A stretch of 27,351 nucleotides of DNA from a virus: positions 1 through 27,351 of IMG/VR virus record IMGVR_UViG_3300001683_000055. One strand, written 5' to 3'. Shown here piece by piece: positions 25,365-27,351 of this stretch (the first letter of the stretch is position 1; every line of letters begins with the position of its first letter). Made by a program: the position numbers and the translations under genes. Under the pieces are notes generated by a model. The model worked only from the letters and a program-made list of their open reading frames with translations. It made no database searches and was not told where the DNA came from.

Positions 25365-25763
25365 ATGGCAAATCCAAACATAGTCTCAGTCACAAGTATA
25401 AAAGCAGGAAATGCAGGTTGGAATTTATCTAGCACGCTGACAGCTACATTATTGACAGTAGACGCAGACAAAATACTAAAAATAAATAGCATTATATGTA
25501 GTAATGTAGATGGAACAAATTCAGCAACATTAAACTTATATGTTGATGGTATGGGTTCAGGTGCTTCAGGAGTTACAACTACAGGTGCAGATGCTACTAT
25601 TTATATAGCTAAAACAATATCTGTACCAGCAGATGCAACATTAGTAGTAATAGATAAGAATTCATCAATATATCTTATGGAAGGTGATATACTTAAAGGT
25701 GGAGCAAGTGCAGCAAGTGACTTAGATTTGTTTGTATCTTATGAAATAATAGATGATGCATAA
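25365..25763 (+). CDS. Small beta-rich virion protein, paralogue of the 20566 gene
   Basis: A 132-residue protein starting MANPNIVSVTSIKAGNAGWN. The body (LTVDADKILKINSIICSNVD, TIYIAKTISVPADATLVVID, SIYLMEGDILKGGASAASDL, FVSYEII) follows the strand order of the 111-residue protein at 20566, with a loop insertion GMGSGASGVTTTGAD. It is probably a sandwich-fold decoration or fibre-linking protein. AAGGAG lies before the ATG in a 22-nt gap after the giant fibre. The two paralogues bracket the fibre gene, which suggests they act at its two ends or on different fibres. Confidence 0.6.
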   Translation: MANPNIVSVTSIKAGNAGWNLSSTLTATLLTVDADKILKINSIICSNVDGTNSATLNLYVDGMGSGASGVTTTGADATIYIAKTISVPADATLVVIDKNSSIYLMEGDILKGGASAASDLDLFVSYEIIDDA

Positions 25764-25777
25764 GGGGGTATTTAATT

Positions 25778-26215
25778 ATGGCACACTTTGCAGAACTTAA
25801 TTCAAGCAACGAAGTATTACGAGTAATCGTAGTATCTAATACAGATGTAGATGCCAACGGTGGAGATTTACACGCAGGTGCAGAAACTTTTGTTACAACT
25901 ATTGTTCCTTATGGAACAGGTGGAGTAGCTTGGAAGCAATGTTCTTATAATAATAATTTTAGAAAACAATATGCAGGCAAGGGATATACTTACGATTCAT
26001 CAAAAAATAAATTCATAGCTCCAAAACCTTACGCATCATGGTCTTTAGATTCTGATGATGATTGGCAAGCACCTGTAACTTATCCTAATGTTATAGAAAT
26101 AAGTAGCCTCCCTGTCCTAATTTCATGGGATGAAGATAATCAAAAATGGTTAGGTAAAACTGAATCAACCGATTACGAGTGGGATGCTAGTGGATTAGCT
26201 TGGAATGAGGTATAA
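25778..26215 (+). CDS. Conserved small fibre-associated protein (MAHFAELN family)
   Basis: A 145-residue protein with the start MAHFAELNSSNEVLRVIVVSN, then WKQCSYNNNFRKQYAGKGYTYD (residues about 66-87), KPYASWSLD and a tryptophan-rich end (ISWDEDNQKWLGK, YEWDASGLAWNEV). I recall this family as widespread in marine phages next to fibre genes, always without known activity. Conserved aromatic residues and the FRKQYAGKGYTYD core suggest a compact fold, possibly an assembly chaperone or fibre-tip protein. GGGGGT precedes the ATG. Family recognition is fairly firm; function is not known. Confidence 0.68.
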   Translation: MAHFAELNSSNEVLRVIVVSNTDVDANGGDLHAGAETFVTTIVPYGTGGVAWKQCSYNNNFRKQYAGKGYTYDSSKNKFIAPKPYASWSLDSDDDWQAPVTYPNVIEISSLPVLISWDEDNQKWLGKTESTDYEWDASGLAWNEV

Positions 26216-26217
26216 AT

Positions 26218-27156
26218 ATGGCTGATTCTAATGGTGGAATAGTAGGTGCATATAATGTGCCAGAAACTGGACAAGCTGAAATCGTAACAACATTCAATTC
26301 AAGTGGTACCCTTACAACAGCTTCTGAAACAACCTCACTTGAATATTTAGTTATTGCTGGTGGTGCTTCTGGTGGCGGTGAAATAGCTGGTGGAGGAGGG
26401 GCTGGTGGTTATAGGGCAGCTAGTGATTTCTCTGTTTCAGCATCAACAAGTTATTCAATTACTGTAGGTGCTGGTGGTGCCGCAGTAGCAGGTAGTGCAA
26501 ATCCTGATGCTGGTAATAATGGTAGTGATTCTGTATTTTCTTCTATAACCTCTCTTGGAGGGGGTGGTGGCGGAGGCCCCAGTACTGAATCATTAAAGTC
26601 AGGACGAGTTGGGGGTTCTGGTGGTGGAGAATGGATCGGAGGAGGCTCAGGTGGTGCTGCAGGAACTTCAGGTCAAGGCAACGCTGGCGGTACAGGTTCT
26701 GGAGATACTTATGGTAATGGTGCAGGTGGCGGCGGAAAAGGTGCTGTTGGCGTTAATGGTGGTAACACAACTAATAGTGCTTCAGAAGGTGCAGGAGGCG
26801 CTGGACTAGCATCATCAATTTCAGGTTCATCAGTTACAAGAGCTGGTGGAGGTGGAGGTGGTACTTGGAACTCGGCTGGAAATTATACTGGAGGCAGTGG
26901 TGGCTCTGGCGGCGGCGGACAAGGCTGGGGTAATACAGCAGACGGATATACAACTAATGCACAAGGTTATGGTATAGCAGGAACTGCCAACACTGGTGGC
27001 GGTGGTGGTGGTGGAGGTAATGGCGGCGGCGGTGGTGGTGGCACAGGCGGGTCTGGTGTTGTTATTATTAAACAACCCAAAACTTTAAATAACACTTCTG
27101 GTATATGGAGTATGAACGCTGTTTATGATGCTGTAGTAGCAAACAGCTGGACTTAA
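26218..27156 (+). CDS. Glycine-rich adhesin-like protein, copy 1
   Basis: A 312-residue protein. Residues 1-42 form a start domain (MADSNGGIVGAYNVP, TGQAEIVTTFNSSGTL) followed by YLVIAGGASGGG. Residues about 48-280 are dominated by glycine in runs of up to eight, broken by short S/T/N segments, with GGGGAGGYRAASDF near the front and GTGGSGVVIIKQP at the end of the block. The last 25 residues (SGIWSMNAVYDAVVANSWT) form a small terminal motif. Runs of this kind can pack as polyglycine type II helices, as in the gp38 adhesins of T-even phages such as S16, where the loops between runs bind receptors. The adhesin role is inferred. A ribosome binding site GAGG lies at the end of the previous gene. 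A second copy starts 14 nt after this one ends. Confidence 0.72.
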   Translation: MADSNGGIVGAYNVPETGQAEIVTTFNSSGTLTTASETTSLEYLVIAGGASGGGEIAGGGGAGGYRAASDFSVSASTSYSITVGAGGAAVAGSANPDAGNNGSDSVFSSITSLGGGGGGGPSTESLKSGRVGGSGGGEWIGGGSGGAAGTSGQGNAGGTGSGDTYGNGAGGGGKGAVGVNGGNTTNSASEGAGGAGLASSISGSSVTRAGGGGGGTWNSAGNYTGGSGGSGGGGQGWGNTADGYTTNAQGYGIAGTANTGGGGGGGGNGGGGGGGTGGSGVVIIKQPKTLNNTSGIWSMNAVYDAVVANSWT

Positions 27157-27169
27157 TAAGGAAAATAAT

Positions 27170-27351
27170 ATGGCTAATTTTAATGGTGGAATAATAGGCA
27201 AAGGTAATGTACCAAAGGATACTGGACAAGCTGAAATCGTAACAACATTTAATTCAAGTGGTACTCTTTCAACAGCCTCACAAACAACCTCACTTGAATA
27301 TTTAGTTATTGCAGGTGGTGCAGGTGGTGGTGGAACAGTTGGTGGTGGTGG
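27170..27351 (+). CDS. Glycine-rich adhesin-like protein, copy 2 (cut by window end)
   Basis: From ATG 27170 the visible 60 residues follow copy 1 almost position by position: NGGI-x-G, NVP, TGQAEIVTTFNSSGTL, TTSLEYLVIAGGA, then glycine runs. There is one extra residue (KD for E) before TGQAEI. AAGG (27158-27161) precedes the start in the 13-nt gap. The gene continues past 27351. It is a tandem duplicate, probably with different receptor loops in the unseen part. Confidence 0.8.
   Translation, partial: MANFNGGIIGKGNVPKDTGQAEIVTTFNSSGTLSTASQTTSLEYLVIAGGAGGGGTVGGG

Noticed and set aside
18525-27351. Diversity-generating retroelement acting on the fibres
   Set aside because: No reverse transcriptase and no template/variable repeat pair with adenine-biased changes were seen; repeat variation fits recombination.

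Overview
The window is the tail-morphogenesis and host-recognition region of a long-tailed (siphovirus-type) phage. All convincing genes lie on the plus strand and are packed with 1-4 nt overlaps, commonly TAATG. The DNA is AT-rich. No plasmid, transposon, integrase, tRNA, CRISPR, lysis or replication gene is visible. The gene order from 1699 to 17052 is the phage lambda tail order (terminator, tube, G/GT chaperone, tape measure, M, L, K, I, J). The fibre genes after it resemble, from memory of the families, proteins common in marine phages of cyanobacteria and SAR11-type hosts. An uncultured marine siphovirus is therefore the best guess; the host cannot be fixed from the sequence.

Layout. 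1-89: end of an upstream head or connector gene. 89-2145: neck/tail-completion protein and tail terminator. 2208-3389: a large, probably two-domain, major tail tube protein, closed by a clear rho-independent terminator (3403-3434). 3463-4325: tail assembly chaperone G and its -1 frameshift product GT, with an AAATTTT slippery heptamer at 3888-3894. 4318-7860: tape measure protein. 7860-11002: tail tip proteins of the M, L, K and I types; L carries two inserted domains and K has only a JAMM peptidase domain. 11002-17052: a 2016-residue J-type central tip/host-specificity protein. 17053-17643: a GNAT-like protein with an altered acetyl-CoA loop.

At 17652-17777 the operon is interrupted by a weak hairpin, then by an inverted repeat with a T-run that overlaps a perfect sigma70-type promoter (TTGACA, 17 nt, TATAAT). 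This begins a second transcription unit of nine or more fibre/adhesin genes (17803 to the window end): two small fibre-associated proteins, a 603-residue fibre, a mini-fibre, two paralogous small beta-rich proteins flanking a giant repeat fibre, a conserved small fibre-associated protein, and two tandem glycine-rich adhesin-like genes, the last cut by the window edge.

The giant fibre (20911-25342) is split by a frameshift at about 23493. Restoring about 29 nt that are missing from one repeat would rejoin it as a single protein of about 1486 residues. Together the genes make a lambda-like flexible tail: tube and chaperone assemble around the tape measure on an M-L-K-I-J tip, and a separately promoted, repeat-rich cassette supplies the receptor-binding appendages.
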